Below the pieces are notes generated by a model that was given only the letters and a program-made list of their open reading frames with translations, was not told the DNA's origin and made no database searches. Positions 1 through 10,720 of a stretch of DNA of 25,098 bases are shown here, piece by piece. Location of the stretch: positions 16,621 through 41,718 of the forward strand of contig QZLH01001126.1 in the NCBI GenBank assembly GCA_003833135.1, in the 5' to 3' direction. Both the position numbers and the translations under genes were made by a program. This DNA comes from Oehlia diaphana. Lineage: Eukaryota; Glomeromycota; Glomeromycetes; Glomerales; Glomeraceae. Within the stretch, counting starts at the first letter, position 1. Each line of letters opens with the position of its first letter.

Positions 1-30
1 TGATTTATTATTATTCTCTTGATTAGACAT
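1..30 (-). CDS. 5' end of a duplicate of the Asn-rich gene, cut by window edge
   Basis: Read on the minus strand, this is an ATG and nine further codons giving MSNQENNNKS, identical to the first ten residues of the complete gene at 4310-5218. The sequence continues identically into the 5' flank (about positions 31-86 match 5219-5274) with one clear substitution at 75 before both copies run into poly(A). The rest of the gene lies outside the window, so it is unknown whether this copy is intact. It could be a real proximal duplication or an assembly duplicate. Confidence 0.6.
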   Translation of the reverse strand, partial: MSNQENNNKS

Positions 31-78
31 AATTTTTTTTCCTTTTTTTTATAAATACTAAAGAAGGAAAATGTTTGG

Positions 79-86
<8 letters not shown>
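31..86 (-). repeat. Duplicated 5' flank of the Asn-rich gene, copy 1
   Basis: This 56-bp segment directly upstream of the partial start codon is almost the same as 5219-5274 upstream of the complete gene. Similarity stops at a 35-nt poly(A) run (87-121), after which the two loci share nothing obvious. In the sense direction the breakpoint is a poly(T) tract upstream of the gene, so it does not look like the 3' poly(A) tail of a retrocopy. Confidence 0.65.
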
Positions 87-123
<37 letters not shown>

Positions 124-134
124 AAAAAATTAAA

Positions 135-166
<32 letters not shown>

Positions 167-3100
167 AGCAACATAAATCAATGTAAAACTTGCCAGAACG
201 GGATGAAGAGAAAAGAATAGATATTTTTTTTTTTTTTAGAGAAAAGTTTCTAATATAAATTTTTTTTCCTGATAAAAAAACTATTAGTTGGATTGCTTTA
301 AATAAATAACAAATCAATAATATAATGGTATATATATATTAATATTATTTATGTATCTTTTCTTTACCGCATTTAACCAGTATGCAGCTTGATGCTTTAC
401 TTGTATGTGAAGTATATTTTGATTGGGGGGAAATTTTTTTGGTTAAATTTTTTGCAGAGAAAATTTTTTCCGAGTTTTTATAATATGACTTCATATATAA
501 TAACAATTTAATCTAAAAATTTTTTTTTAGTATAAATAACAAAATAATAAAATAAATAATAAATTAAAAAATAAATATATTTAAATCGTTTAAATCGTCT
601 AGCGACTTATATTATTATGCTAATATGAATGATCTATAAATATGATAAATTAGACTGGAAACTTCAAATGTCAAATGTAAATTGTAAATGGTAAATATAG
701 CAAAAAAAAAAAATAATAATAATAAATAAATAAAATAAAAAAATGCTATCGAAAATAATAAAGTTGAAATTGTGAAAGAGTAAAAAAAAGTAAGAACGAA
801 ATTGAAAGGACAAGAATAATTTTATTTGCTATTCAAATGGATGATATTTTAATTTTTTATAATATTTTTAAAGTATGATCTTAAATCAAGGAAAGAAAAA
901 GGAATTTTACGGTCAAAGAGTAATTATTCGACTAGACTAAAATTGATGTTCAAATATTTATGATCTTCCTTAGTATATCTGTACATCTTTTATTTATTTT
1001 ATTATTTATGCAAAGTATTAAATAGATGAAAATCGACGCAGTGCAAGTAACCGATAATCTTTTCTTAAAAGGTAGATCGACCATGAAAGTGTTGTCTCAA
1101 AATGATCGAAGTGAACACGATTTACATTTTTTCGGAGAATCCGTTGAAAATTTTTTTTTTTATATGCATAAATTCTCGATTGATTAGGTTCGACAAAATA
1201 TCTGATTAAAAATTTGATTAGGATCAATTTGAAATTCAACCTCAAAATGTATAAGAAAACTTTTAAATTCCCCCTGTGGAATTAATTTATTCGCTAAACA
1301 TTCACATTCCAAGATTCTGTTTGTGAAGCTGGAAAAAAAAAAGAGGGGAGGGAAGAAAATTTAATAAAAAAAAGTTACGCCAAAAGTCATCATTACAAAC
1401 AATGAATCTAGCAATCCTTAACGAATATACAAGGGTTAATACAGTAATTACAGTATACGTAGTTATATATTTCTAGTTTTCTTACCAGGGGGGTTTTGTT
1501 TGTAAGAAAACGCCAGAACGTATCTTTAACGAGTTAAATTGATTTTAAAATCCCGTTTCTCTTTTCTATTTTAGGGAAAAGATAAAAAGATTCAAAAACG
1601 CGAAAAGCTCGAATTATTATTTATACAGGTTTATAATAAAATTATTAAAAACGGGAGATTTTATGGGTAAGGAGGCGGAAACGGCGGTACAAAGTCATGA
1701 TCTTCGTTTTACATCATAACGGTTGAAAAAAGCATGATTGTATTTTAAATACTTTTCTAATTTATACAAATCAAGATGAATTGGGCTTTTTTTTTATTCT
1801 CGTGGCTTTTTGTTGATATTCAACTTGATAGAAAGCTTGAGTTGGTTCAAATATATTAATAAATATATATATATATCTATATTTGTCATTATAGAAAACT
1901 TTTTCTCGCCACAATTGAATGAATGAATGAAAGAAGGATGTTCTGTGCTCCAAACAGAGTTTAATTAAAAGTTCGAATAAAGTTCGAAACCGGTGGAAAA
2001 TATGTGAAATGAAACGTTTATTTCTTTTCCAAATGACAATCTAAACGATTGTTTGAGAAAGGAAGACTTTCCAAGTTTGTATGATTCAAACAACCAAACA
2101 AAAAGCGAAACATTGCGAGGCTGCAACGCAAAACAAAACCCCTTTGAAACCTTCCACTTCTAGACGCAACTTCTCCCCAACTAATATAATACTTACATTC
2201 GAATATGATCATCCTCTTTATCTTTTACATAACGGGAAATGTACGGAAACATCCGGACCTAAATTCTCTTTTAAAGAAGCTGCGGTGTTCCCAAATATTT
2301 TAGCCTTTAATAAGCAGCAATTAAAGCAGGTTTTTTAGGCGGAAATTCAGTCAACATTGAAAAAAAAAAAAAATTTTTTTTTTTGACAATAGTTTGGATA
2401 ATATATTATTCGAATTTAATAGACTATTCATAAACTATTGAGAGACTTACAGTAATATTTATAATAAATAAAAACTTCTCACACTTTCAAGTTTTTCCCA
2501 GTAAAAAAAGAATTTATTTATATTGTTTAGATTATTTATATCTGAATAGAACGGAACGAACCACCGATCTAATAAATATCACACGGTTACTTTGGGGCGC
2601 AGTGGATCAAAATAATTTTTCGATTATGATGATTATTAATAAATATTTTGGTTTTTTTAAAAAAAAAAATCTTGAATTTAAAGTTCATAACAAAAAAAAA
2701 AAAAAGCTATTAAAAATGTTTCACTACGTAATTATTAAAATTTTTGGCAATATTTTTCTTTGATATTTATTTAGTAACAAGTTATTAATAAAAAAAGATG
2801 TTTTTACTAAAAAAAAAAAGCAAAAAAAATATTTTTTATATATTTAATATATTTAATATATTTATTCCGCGGATAATCTTAAATTTCGAATTATTTAATG
2901 GGCACAGAAAAATCAAGATATTTTTACCACATAAAGTAAATAAAAATATAAATAAGAAATTAAACAATCCATGTGTCGGAAATTTTTTTATGTATAACAT
3001 TATTAACATAATATATTGTTAATTTACATTTTTTATATTTGTATTTAAAATAAGCTTTATGCCTTGCAGATTTGTTTTAAGAGAACAGTTATTCATCATA

Positions 3101-4309
3101 TGATGATTTTTTTTTTTTTATTTATTTTCCGCGGAAAATGAATTTGTTAAATGTCGCACGAACCGCCACAAATAACTTTTTTAATTCTATTAATAAATCT
3201 GCATTTTATTAAATATACATGAAAATTGACCATGTGATTTAGAAAATAAAAGGTTAATACGCGGAGATTTCTTTAACAATCTGTGATAGAAGTCCGTGAT
3301 CCGTAATTCAATTTTTTTTTTTTTTTGTTTGTTAAATAACCATATTATATCAACTACGCCAACGATAATCGTGTCAATGCGCTATTTGATGATTTTTCAC
3401 TTATTTTGGCCATTTTTCATAAGTTAATCTTTCTTCTTTCTTTCATTAGTTTCCTTTTCTAGGATTTCTGTTCAACATAAATGTTATAAAAAATATTCAA
3501 ATGTCCAATTATTGTATTTATTGTGTTCTTTTTTTTAAAAAAAATAAACAAAAACAAAAACAAAAAAAATTTTTTTTTTTTTTTTCGCTTTTTACCGATT
3601 TCTTTCTTTCAAAAAAATTTTTAAGAGGTGTCAATGTTTATAAATCTTTAATGCATTCACACTTGACATTTCACACTCTTTTTCTAATTTACGCAATTAA
3701 AACATGCATATTTTTATGAACAGCCATAAACAACAAAAGCCGACAATTGAAAAGCCCCAAGCAAATTATGGTAAATCAAAACTTTTTTTTGGAATCATGA
3801 GAATTTCACAAGCATGATCGATCGCTTTATAATTACGGCTTCATCTTTTTATTACGGCATTGGCCAGAATTAGAAAATACAATGTGGGTCATTAACTCAT
3901 TATTATAATAATTATATGACAATCCAAGCATATGATAATAATCTATTTTTTTTTTAAACGTATAAAAACCCTCATTTATTTTTTTTCTTTGTCCATATTT
4001 TAACGAATAGGACGAACGAATGTTTTGGTTACTTGTTTCACATAATAGTAATATATTTTTAATTAATTGCTTTGAAAAATGTATTTACTAAACTTTAAAA
4101 GATGAAACGATGAATGAATGATAAATTATTATTTGAGGTGAATAGATGAATTACATGTGCGTTTTTTTAAAGTCAGTAAGTCAATTACCAAATGTTTAGA
4201 TGTTTTTTATTTTTCAATATTAAATATTCCATTTTATGATATAATAATTATTATATTTTTTTTTTAATATAAATAAAAACAATAAAAATAATTTATTCTT
4301 AAATGTCTT
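87..4309. other. AT-rich intergenic region, no supported gene
   Basis: About 4.2 kb dominated by A/T homopolymers, including poly(A) at 87-121. The open frames are all short (under 90 codons), overlap on both strands and match no family I recognise. The stretch at about 2080-2340 is less AT-rich than its surroundings and open for 85 codons on the plus strand, but has no convincing start, intron or motif. I see no tRNA, rRNA or transposon termini. Confidence 0.6.
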
Positions 4310-4376
4310 TTACATCTTATCTTGTCCTGTCCATTTATCTAACCAATTTTTAAATAATTCATTATCAATATCAATA

Positions 4377-4416
<40 letters not shown>

Positions 4417-5218
4417 TATTTAATTTTCTTTTTTCTATTAAATGATCTCTAACCATCTTCAATCTTTCAATCGCAGTTCTTTGATGTTTTAAAGTAATAT
4501 TTTCATCTTGATCATTTTGATTATTATTTAGTTCATTCTTTGCTTCAATAATTAATTTCTTTAAAAATTTTGGAATACCATAAACATCATCCGTATATGT
4601 AGTTTTTAATAAATATTTTTCAATATCTTCATTTTCTAAAAATTCTTCTAGAATGAATTTAGAATCTTCTTTTCCAGTTAATGTTGTTTGATTAAATTCT
4701 TCATTATAAACTTGATTTGTATAATCATTTGAATTTAAAAATCCTATAATTTCATTTCCATCTTCAAAATTTTCATTTATTAGATTGGTTTTATGAGGAT
4801 AATGATGATGAAAGGGATACATATGTGATTTAGCTGAAGGACATGGTTCAATTTTATCCATGTATTGAACATTATGATTTATAATCCATTGTTCCCAATC
4901 TTTATTTATATTATAATTTTCTTCATTATTATAATTAACATTACGAAATCTATTCTCATTTCCTTCTTGTGAAATTTTATTATTCAATTCTTGTAAAAAA
5001 AATGTACTTGTTGGTGTTGTTGAACTTTGTTGTGGTTTTTGTTCATTAATTTGTTGTAATAATGTGGTTACATTACTTCCACTTGAAGGAATTAACGTTT
5101 CGCGAATTAATTCGTTTGCAGAATTACTTATTGCCGAAATGAATTTTGCTTTTCCCTTATCTGTTGAGTTATTTGCATCTGAACTATTTGATTTATTATT
5201 ATTCTCTTGATTAGACAT
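4310..5218 (-). CDS. Asn-rich protein of unknown function, single exon
   Basis: An intact 302-residue frame, the longest in the window. I do not recognise the family. The N-terminal ~75 residues are Ser/Asn/Gln/Thr-rich and probably disordered. Around residues 105-150 there is a Trp-containing stretch (KDWEQWIINHN) and a His-rich patch (HHHYPH). Residues 190-260 look folded and helical (EEFLENEDIEKYLL, TDDVYGIPKFLKKLIIEAK, then AIERLKMVRDHLIEKRK). An 11-residue Asn run encoded by an ATT/AAT microsatellite follows, then a short acidic and Trp-containing tail. There is no signal peptide or membrane segment. The start is chosen because the same ATG and upstream flank are duplicated at the left edge of the window. 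It lies tail-to-head with the Spc19-like gene, whose stop is 171 bp upstream. Confidence 0.75.
4379..4412. repeat. ATT trinucleotide microsatellite coding for poly-Asn
   Basis: Uninterrupted ATT/AAT repeats of about 11 units lie in frame inside the Asn-rich gene, where they encode the asparagine tract near its C-terminus. Length variation here would change the protein without a frameshift. Confidence 0.9.
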
Positions 5219-5274
5219 AATTTTTTTTCCTTTTTTTTATAAATACTAAAGAAGGAAAATGTGTGGCTTTTTAT
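5219..5274 (-). repeat. Duplicated 5' flank of the Asn-rich gene, copy 2
   Basis: Matches window positions 31-86 with one evident difference (G at 5263 versus T at 75). It sits directly upstream of the start codon, so it probably contains the 5' leader and core promoter of the gene. The remainder up to 5388 is AT-rich spacer after the stop of the Spc19-like gene. Confidence 0.7.
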
Positions 5275-5388
5275 AAAAAAAAAAAAAAAAGAGAGATTGT
5301 AATACATTATTCTATAATAGCCAATAACGTTCAATTATGTACAATCAAATCATACAATATCTATAATCCGCAGTAAAAATTACATCAC

Positions 5389-7530
5389 TTAATTATCAAC
5401 CATGAGTCTTAAAATCATTTTGTTTTCATTTTGTCCATCCCTTAATTCTTCTTCGCAGACTATCTCTGTTATCCCAAATTTATTAAGTAATGTAATGGCA
5501 GTTTGAAGTCGATGTAAGTGATTTTGTTCCGGTGGAAATTCCTACAATAAAAAAAATAAAAAGAAAAAAAAAAGTATAAATATTATATATATTTTAAATT
5601 AATTAAATCTCTAAAATATAACTTTTTGAAATATATACCAAACCAAGTTTATTGATATATATTTCTTGATTATTAGAATCAAGTAATATTTCAACTATAC
5701 GCGCGACTGTACTACCGAGATTGTCGATCGGAAATAAAAATTTACATAATTTTTTCATATTTACTACACAATTAACCCTTAATCCTTGATATTTAGATAT
5801 ATCTTGTAGAATCTTCATAATATTATAAAAAATTTAGTAATTTACGTTATTTGTTAAAATTAAATTAATTATCCTTACCTTGAAATGATCAATATTTAAT
5901 GATTTTAAATAAAAACCGCATAAAGCTTCGAATTCGTTGATGTCGTCATCTATTCAAGTTATTAAAGGATGCGTTAAAAAAAAATCTAGATGAAAAAAAG
6001 TTTAATTCATTTTACCTTACCTTGCGCATAAAATTTCGTTTCAATTTGTTTTAAAGCGCGTTTAAAAAATTCAGGTTGATTTTGGTATTTTTTCTTTTTT
6101 ATTCCTTTAAAAAAAAAAATAATAAAATGATTTGTATAAATAATTAAAAAAAAATCACTATAAACTATTATTGTAATTCACCTTCTCCGGAAATATTATC
6201 AAATTCATGTTGAGTTTCATTCAGTGCCCTCTGCTTATCGTTCAAAAAAATAGTTTTTACATAAATCAGATTATCTAAATCTTTAATTTGTTCTTCCATC
6301 TTTTCTAATATAATTCCCGTATTCTTAACCTAATAAACGATAATATAAATGAGTTCATTGTTTTACGAAATTTGTTATGTAAACACGTTATACAAAACCT
6401 TTTTACTTGGTGATTTCTTTGGTGACTTAATCGCAGAAGGTTTCCGTTCGGCCATAACCCTTTGTTTCTGAAGCTTAAGTTCTTCTTCCTGTATAAATAT
6501 GTAAGATATATATTTTTTGCATAATATTTTTATTAGATTTTCAATGATCATATAGATTTTCCGCTAGTATATGACTACCCGCAATCTATAATACACTCAA
6601 ATTACGCGTTTATTATATGTTTTTGATCTGTTTATTCAATTTTTTTTATTGGCTAATACTGGTCGAAGTTTAATTATTTTCGTTGATTATTTGGTATAAT
6701 TACGCGCGCGCATAAACTGCAGTTAGAATGATTAGAATGAAAAAAATATCATTCATTACTTTTTGTTCATATTCTTTCTCTAATGCTTCAACATCTTTTT
6801 CCATTCTTTTCATCTTTTTTTTTAATTCCGTCAATTCCTTTTTTGTATTTATTGTTCTTTGTTGCTTTTTTCGATTAATTTGAGACAAATGATTTCCATT
6901 TTCCTTGAATTCTAATTGAGATGATTTTTTAATTTCTGCATCTAACTCCATCTCACGTTTATCCACCTTTAAAAAATTTCGATCATCATTAAAAAAATAA
7001 ATTATAAGTTTTAATCATACGTATAGAAAATATATGTATATATATATAACCTCCTCTTGAAGCTCATTCTCTCTTATTATTAATTCTTGTAACATTTCTT
7101 CTGCTTTTGATAAAAGAACATTGATGCGAGGTTCGATTTGAACCGCCAATGAACATTGAGTATCACGTATCTCTGGTTCAGTGACTAGTTCATATACCTA
7201 TTTCATTATGCCAAAAGTTTGAAAATTAGTTATAATTATTAAAAAAAAAAAAATAGATTTTGACTAACCCTTTGACAATCAAGTAATTTTTTTATCCTTG
7301 AAAAGTCGCGCGAATTACTTTTTAAATTAAATAGAGTATTCTGAAGCTATAAATTTTAAATTAATAAACTTTTTTTTTAAACCAAATTTTATATAGTTGT
7401 AATGAAGTACCTTTGAAGAACTGTCTTGAAGGCGGTAAACACATTGTTCAAGACTTTGGATATAAGTCCTTGGCACTTGAGATGTATCGATAAAACGTAT
7501 ATCATTCATTTCATTCATTCTTGGACTCAT
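5389..7530 (-). CDS. Spc19-like DASH/Dam1 complex protein with a long C-terminal extension
   Basis: Spc19 is a subunit of the ten-protein DASH/Dam1 ring that couples kinetochores to spindle microtubules. Ten exons splice in phase to a 423-residue protein: 7530-7411, 7346-7269, 7197-7051, 6966-6760, 6488-6399, 6329-6182, 6104-6021, 5949-5879, 5812-5639 and 5541-5389. Residues ~21-115 follow the Spc19 pattern: YIQSLEQCVYRLQDSS, then RVYELVTEPEIRD, then IEPRINVLLSKAEEMLQEL. Residues ~115-260 are charged coiled coil with a basic SPKKSPSKK patch near 205-214. Residues ~275-423 form an apparently globular domain I cannot name, with helix, helix and beta-rich tail (LGSTVARIVEILL, LHRLQTAITLLNKFG). 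Yeast Spc19 proteins are only ~105-165 residues, so this is unusually long. The first ATG at 7530 sits just before the Spc19 region. It is divergent from XRCC3. Confidence 0.72.
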
Positions 7531-7690
7531 TGTTAAAGTATTCAACCAGTGTTTCAGCAGTTCAGCAGTTATTAGATGAATAATAATATAATAAATCACG
7601 TGCTTTATATCGCGTTTTACGTCATTCCGTGTTTTCACACACAAAAGTGTTATACGTAAACCTGTTACAGAAAAACGTATCGCAAAATAT
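7531..7690. promoter_or_regulatory. Divergent promoter between SPC19-like and XRCC3 genes
   Basis: 160 bp separate the two start codons, so both promoters and 5' leaders must fit here. The stretch contains a CACGTG palindrome at 7597-7602 (bHLH/Cbf1-type core) and a TTACGTCA element at 7617-7624 (CRE/ATF-type core). Binding is inferred from motif identity only. An ACGCGT hexamer, the yeast MBF cell-cycle core, lies at 7798-7803 in the first XRCC3 intron, outside this interval. Confidence 0.55.
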
Positions 7691-9033
7691 ATGAAAAATA
7701 TGGAACTTAAAAATATAGAACTAAGACCGAGAATCGTAGATGCTCTAAGATTTGGTAGGTAAAAAAACGAAAGTGACAATTTATTCATTTATTTTTTACG
7801 CGTTTTCACTTTTATTTTATTTTATAGCAAACTTTGAAACTGTATCGGATGTGATATACCATAATGAAACAGAACTTTCGAAGATTTTAAACCTATCTTC
7901 AAAGGATATAAAAGAACTTGTAAAATGTATAGCACAAGAGATAATAAAACCATGTCCATTATTATATCCACTTACAAACGCTCTAAAAATGCTTAATTCG
8001 GGAGAACAATGTATGATAACTACGGGTGATGACATAATTGATAAAATCCTCGGCGGAGGAATTATGTCACGTGGAATTACAGAAATTGTAGGCGAGAGGT
8101 ATTAATTAATCTAATTTTCTAATTATATTATAGGAAATAAAACATAATTTGGTAAAAATTATTTATTTTTTTATTATCGTTATTTATGTAGTGCTGCTGG
8201 TAAAACACAATTATGTTTACAACTTTGTTTAACAGTCCAATTGAAAAAAGAGTTAGGTGGACTTGAAGGAGGTTTGTTATTCTTTTTGCTTTTTTTCCTT
8301 CGATGAAGAGATTTCAAACATTAAAATCTAAATTGATACAGGAGCGGTATATATAAGCACCGAAGGAAATATTCAAATGCTAATAAAACGAACGCGGCAA
8401 ATGACACACGCGATGAAACAACGATATGATGATCACCTTAAAGATGTGGATTTATTGGATAATATTAAATACATTACTGTTCCTGACCTGGACACACAAT
8501 ATCAAGTCTTACATTTACAGTTACCAATATTACTTTCTCGGAGTAAGATCCGGTTGGTGATAATTGATTCTATTGCAGCCAACTTTAGGGTTGCATATAA
8601 CTCATCTAACGGCTCAACATTACTTAAGCGATCGAAAGAACTTTGTAGATTAGGAACTAAACTCAAAGAAATAAGTGATCACTTCCAATTACCTATAGTT
8701 TGTGTCAATCAAGTTTCTGATTTATTCTCTAAAAATGATATTAGAGAGTATATTGGAAATAAAGATGACAATTTTTGGGAATATGATTATTATCAGAAAC
8801 AATTTTTAGCTGGAAAAGGTTCAAAAATCCCAGCATTAGGCTTGGTGTGGTCAAATACAATTAATTCAAGGATTATGCTATCCAGGGCCGATAGAACATT
8901 AGTAGGCAATGAAGATAATAATCAAAGGACAATCACATTAATGATGGCTCCTTATGCACCTAGACGTTGGGGTGAATTTTATATTGATTTCGAAGGAATA
9001 CATGGAAAGACTAACGAACAATTGTATTATTAA
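7691..9033 (+). CDS. XRCC3: XRCC3/Rad57-type RecA-family recombination mediator
   Basis: A Rad51 paralog acting in homologous recombination in the nucleus. In other organisms such proteins pair with a partner paralog (Rad55 for Rad57, RAD51C for XRCC3) to assist Rad51 filaments. Four exons, 7691-7754, 7828-8098, 8192-8271 and 8342-9033, join in phase to 368 residues, close to the family length of ~346-460. The N-terminal part is a small helical domain (NLSSKDIKELVKCI). TTGDDIIDKILGGGI leads into Walker A GESAAGKT at residues 110-117, split across an intron, then LCLQLCLTVQL and AVYISTEG. Walker B is RLVIIDS, with Asp at 214, and NQV follows further on. The C-terminal PALGLVWSNTINSRIML agrees with XRCC3 better than with Rad51 or Dmc1. 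The fungal name Rad57 would serve equally. The gene converges on NDUFS3, with 94 bp between stops. Confidence 0.93.
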
Positions 9034-9127
9034 AAAATAAGTAGAAATTTAATAACAAAAATAAAAATAAATTATAAATATATACATGTTTTTATTTATT
9101 AAAAAATTCAATTTATCTATATAAGAG

Positions 9128-10153
9128 TTATTTTTTTTCTGGATCTGGTGACTTTGGGAGAAGATTCTCAACTTTGAAGGAATCAGGTCTATCATCGTGA
9201 CCAGGTCCTAGAATATAGTTTAATTAGTTAAATTATTAAAGAAATGAAATTAATATTAAATTCTTTACCTGTTTGTTCCCAAGGAGAAGCAGACCCTTCA
9301 AAGTTTCTGAATGCTTGCGTTAACTCTAAAGGTTCAATAACAACTCGTTTCCTTTCTTCATCATAACGAACTTCAACATAACCAGTCAAAGGAAAGTCTT
9401 TTCTTAAAGGATAACCTTCAAATCCATAATCTGTTAAGATCCTCCTTAAGTCAGGATGATCCGTGAAATAAACTCCATACATATCATAGACTTCTCTTTC
9501 GAACCAATTCGCTCCATTAAAAAGAGGAGTAACCGAAGGGACAGGTGTAACTTCATCGGCATATGTTTTCACCCGAATTCTTGCATTATAACGTATACTT
9601 AACATGTTGTAAACGACCTCAAAACGATTTTGACGTGTTGGATAATCAACACCGCAAATGTCCATGACCTGTTTAAACTGCGCACCTGTATGATCACGTA
9701 AGAATGTCATTACAGGGATAATAGCACTAGGAGCAACATAAAGTGTTAATTCATCCTTATAAACTGAATATTGTTGTATATATTTTGGAAGCATGGACAA
9801 AATATGCTTTCCATATTCATGAAGTGATTCATTGCTATTTGGTTTTGTTGCATTAGAATTAGTATCAGCTGTCCAGAAAAAGTAAAGTAAATTTAATTAA
9901 GAATCAATTTCTGAAAGAACAACCATTTGGTAAAATAAATTCACCTTGTTTAAAAACTGGACTAGAGTGATAATGGAATCTTGAGGTTGATGAATAAATT
10001 TTACAAAAATTCGGTTGAAGACCTATTATAAAAACCATTTAATTTAAAAAGCATCGATATAAATGTTATTTCTGAAACTTTCGTACCTATAAATTTTGGC
10101 GTACGTTGTAGGCCAATGAGTCGACGAAAAACGGACGAGGTTAATGAGGCCAT
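9128..10153 (-). CDS. NDUFS3: NADH:ubiquinone oxidoreductase 30 kDa subunit (NDUFS3/NuoC type), mitochondrial complex I
   Basis: A core peripheral-arm subunit of respiratory complex I. Exons 10153-10087, 10022-9945, 9868-9269 and 9207-9128 join in phase to 274 residues, near the usual size for a precursor. The N-terminus is a typical matrix-targeting presequence: no acidic residues through about residue 48, rich in Arg, Ser and hydrophobics, beginning [15 protein letters not shown]. The mature part starts near [20 protein letters not shown]. The 30 kDa signature [20 protein letters not shown] followed by [20 protein letters not shown] occupies residues ~172-211, and the tail has the fungal-type SPWEQTGPG before a Lys-rich end. 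The presequence and its cleavage context are encoded by separate small exons. It is divergent from TOM7 with only 120 bp between start codons. Confidence 0.97.
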
Positions 10154-10273
10154 TATTAAAAAAAAACCGTTAAAAAAAATAAAAAAGTAGTCTAATCACG
10201 TGAAGGTAAATCTGATAAATTTTTTTTTATTGTAGTACAGTTAGTGATCGTCTTTTTTTTTCAGCTTTCAACG
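10154..10273. promoter_or_regulatory. Divergent promoter between NDUFS3 and TOM7
   Basis: Only 120 bp separate the start codons of two nuclear genes for mitochondrial proteins. A CACGTG palindrome sits at 10197-10202, roughly central, so it could serve both directions. On the TOM7 side, a GTAAAT donor-like site at 10206 and a polypyrimidine tract ending in CAG at 10264 would delimit a 59-nt 5'-UTR intron of the usual local size. That intron is an inference. Confidence 0.55.
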
Positions 10274-10627
10274 ATGCGCGAAGAAACAAAGGTTTGTAAA
10301 ATATTATAAAGCATGTGCATAATTTTGCCTTAAACTAACTAATACTTTATTAGGAAAAAATACTTAAAGCTATAGAAATTACCAAAACTATTGTTCATTG
10401 GGGATTTATTCCATTCATACTCTATCTCGGTAGGTAGAATTTTTTTTTTTTTTAACAAATTTAGGACCACCGTTTTGATGTGCTTTAAATTGTAGGTTTT
10501 AGTCGAAGCGAACCAAAACCCTCCTTGATTAGGTAAGTTTTTTCATATAAATCAACATAATCCTTGTATTTAATTTGAATAAATTTTATTTAATTTTAAA
10601 TGTAGGATGATTAGTCCTCTTGCCTAA
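10274..10627 (+). CDS. TOM7: TOM7, small subunit of the mitochondrial outer membrane translocase
   Basis: Tom7 is a tail-anchored ~50-60 residue component of the TOM complex that modulates its assembly and dynamics. Four tiny exons, 10274-10291, 10354-10429, 10496-10532 and 10606-10627, join in phase to 50 residues. The first encodes only MREETK. The single membrane segment contains the family hallmark IVHWGFIPFILYLGF, followed by a short region ending RMISPLA that resembles the LNLLSPLP end of yeast Tom7. Its exons are too short to show up as ordinary open frames, so it is easily missed by automated calling. Introns carry CTAAC-like branch sites. Its stop is 93 bp from the convergent stop of the HbrB-like gene. 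Confidence 0.92.
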
Positions 10628-10720
10628 AGAACAATATTCAATGAACACGCGTAATAAATATATTGTTTTTTATTAATTGTTCTAAAATATCATTATGTTT
10701 GCTTTTTATTAAAAATTCAT

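Noticed and set aside
87..121. Poly(A) run next to the duplicated gene start as evidence of a retrocopy
   Set aside because: Relative to the gene it is a poly(T) tract upstream of the start codon, the wrong end and strand for a retroposed mRNA tail.
2018..2338. Overlapping open frames on both strands (64 and 85 codons) in a less AT-rich patch
   Set aside because: No recognisable domain, no splice structure extending either frame, and both strands are open at once, so neither is supported as a gene.
5603..5818. A separate small gene starting at the ATG at 5818
   Set aside because: The ATG lies in the last bases of an intron ending ATGAAG with a TTACTAA branch site. The frame continues in phase from exons upstream, so it is exon 9 of the Spc19-like gene.
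7327..7788. 153-codon minus-strand frame covering the Spc19 start
   Set aside because: Its N-terminal half overlaps the divergent promoter and XRCC3 exon 1, and its C-terminal end reads through a GT-AG intron. Only 7411-7530 is coding.
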